Shown: positions 63,341 through 64,000 of the stretch, one piece after another
Numbering within the stretch: the first letter of the stretch is position 1
Layout of the letters: each line of letters opens with the position of its first letter
Assembly (NCBI GenBank): GCA_033557465.1
Contig: CM066047.1
Span: 7,580,234-7,644,233, forward strand
Direction: 5' to 3'
DNA: 64,000 bases
DNA from: Ichthyophis bannanicus
Taxonomy: Eukaryota; Chordata; Amphibia; Gymnophiona; Ichthyophiidae
Program-made: the position numbers and the translations under genes
Notes under the pieces: generated by a model
What the model was told of the DNA's origin: nothing
Database searches by the model: none
What the model saw: the letters and a program-made list of their open reading frames with translations, nothing else

Positions 63341-64000
63341 TATGTTGAAAAAGGAAAAGGAAGAACCATAACGCAGTTTATAACAACAAAATAAAAATGA
63401 GTTATAGTTTAGTTTTATAGACTGTGCTGTTGGTTCTTGCTGTCTTTTAGTTCCTTGGTGTGAAAACGGGACTGTAACTAGCCCTGTGCAAGCGGTAGAG
63501 CCGCACAGGGCGGAAAGGTTTGGGGGGAGCATTTCGACTGTCTGCTGTTGCCCTGCCACCGCTGGCAGGACTATAGCAGACGAAATGTGCTCCGCAAGCC
63601 TTTTTGCAGCACTTTAAGCAGGTCTGGTCCCTCCCTTCTCCGACCCTTTGTCAGAGTAGGGAGGGACAGATCTTCTTAATGTGCCGGTGCCTTTCCGATT
63701 GGGCGCATGCCCCCCTCCTCCTCCTCATACCTCCGTCCAGCGCTGCCTGCTCTTTCCCTGCTGCCGGCACCTCCGTGAAAAAAACAGAGGGCAGCAGCAG
63801 CAGCAGGAAAAGAGCAGGCAGCGCTGGATGGAGGTATGGGGGAGAGGAGTTAACTCGAACAAATCCATCTGTGGTGGTAAAGTTATTTTACGTATAATGA
63901 CAGTAATCAAGAATAGATATAGTAATAGGTATAAAGGTGATTAATTAAAAAAAAATAAGAAAAAGCATTTTCTCAATTGTGCTCATTCTCCATTTGCAGC
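63341..64000. other. Hairpin-rich flank without recognised genes
   Basis: Three successive inverted repeats are visible: 63519-63605 (AGCATTTCGACTGTCTGCTG with CAGACGAAATGTGCTCC), 63628-63672 (GTCCCTCCCTTCT with AGTAGGGAGGGAC), and 63710-63847 (CATACCTCCGTCCAGCGCTG, CCTGCTCTTT with AAAGAGCAGGCAGCGCTGGA, TGGAGGTATG). This may be a foldback element cut by the window end. The short ORFs here are mirror reads of the palindrome. Confidence 0.5.

Overview
The window looks like intergenic DNA from a large, transposon-rich vertebrate genome. No host exon, rRNA, tRNA or snRNA gene could be supported. The combination of CR1/L3-type and L2-type LINEs, Tx1/L1-clade LINEs, DIRS-like tyrosine-recombinase retroelements, a Penelope-like element (PLE), hAT-type repeats and tRNA-headed CORE/MIR-like SINEs fits an amphibian, and I would guess a caecilian. 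That guess rests on element content only.

Layout. 1-1757: LINE 3' ends and a SINE. 1758-9973: DIRS copy 1 (minus strand), split by a CR1 (5017-7566). 9974-14479: a relic DIRS terminus, a CR1 tail and a long repeat carrying a degenerate minisatellite. 14480-17060: a CR1 split by an L2-type 3' end and by a probable solo LTR. 17125-22413: DIRS copy 2. 22414-24057: no recognised repeat. 24066-26482: a hAT-like element with a minisatellite and a large foldback. 26660-27620: a SINE split by a TIR element. 28131-29271: 21 nearly identical copies of a 54-bp minisatellite. 30790-40900: a three-level nest, with an L2 interrupted by a CR1 that is itself interrupted by a Tx1/L1-clade LINE (32514-37892). 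41001-44398: a PLE with inverted pseudo-LTRs. 44400-48308: nested SINEs and hAT-like repeats. 48719-63340: one CR1 copy split first by a second Tx1/L1-clade LINE (49024-55065) and then by DIRS copy 3 (57285-62908). 63341-64000: hairpin-rich sequence.

How the pieces relate. Everything is mobile-element biology and every autonomous element seen carries at least one disabling break. Five observations stand out. (1) A 53-bp stretch at the junction between the PLE body and its inverted pseudo-LTR is identical to one stretch of a minisatellite about 1.5 kb away, as if local DNA was copied in as filler during insertion. (2) Three unrelated LINE insertions in three CR1 copies fall within about 30 bp of the same CR1 coordinate; two are Tx1/L1-clade elements whose 15-16 bp target duplications overlap. 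(3) The DIRS internal complementary region reads as a joint between the two element ends, and copy 3 sits in CR1 with no target duplication at a GAA matching that joint. (4) The three DIRS copies are each broken in a different enzymatic domain. (5) Both PLE pseudo-LTRs carry a decayed hammerhead-ribozyme-like motif.

All similarity statements come from reading the sequence and comparing copies inside the window. No database search was run.
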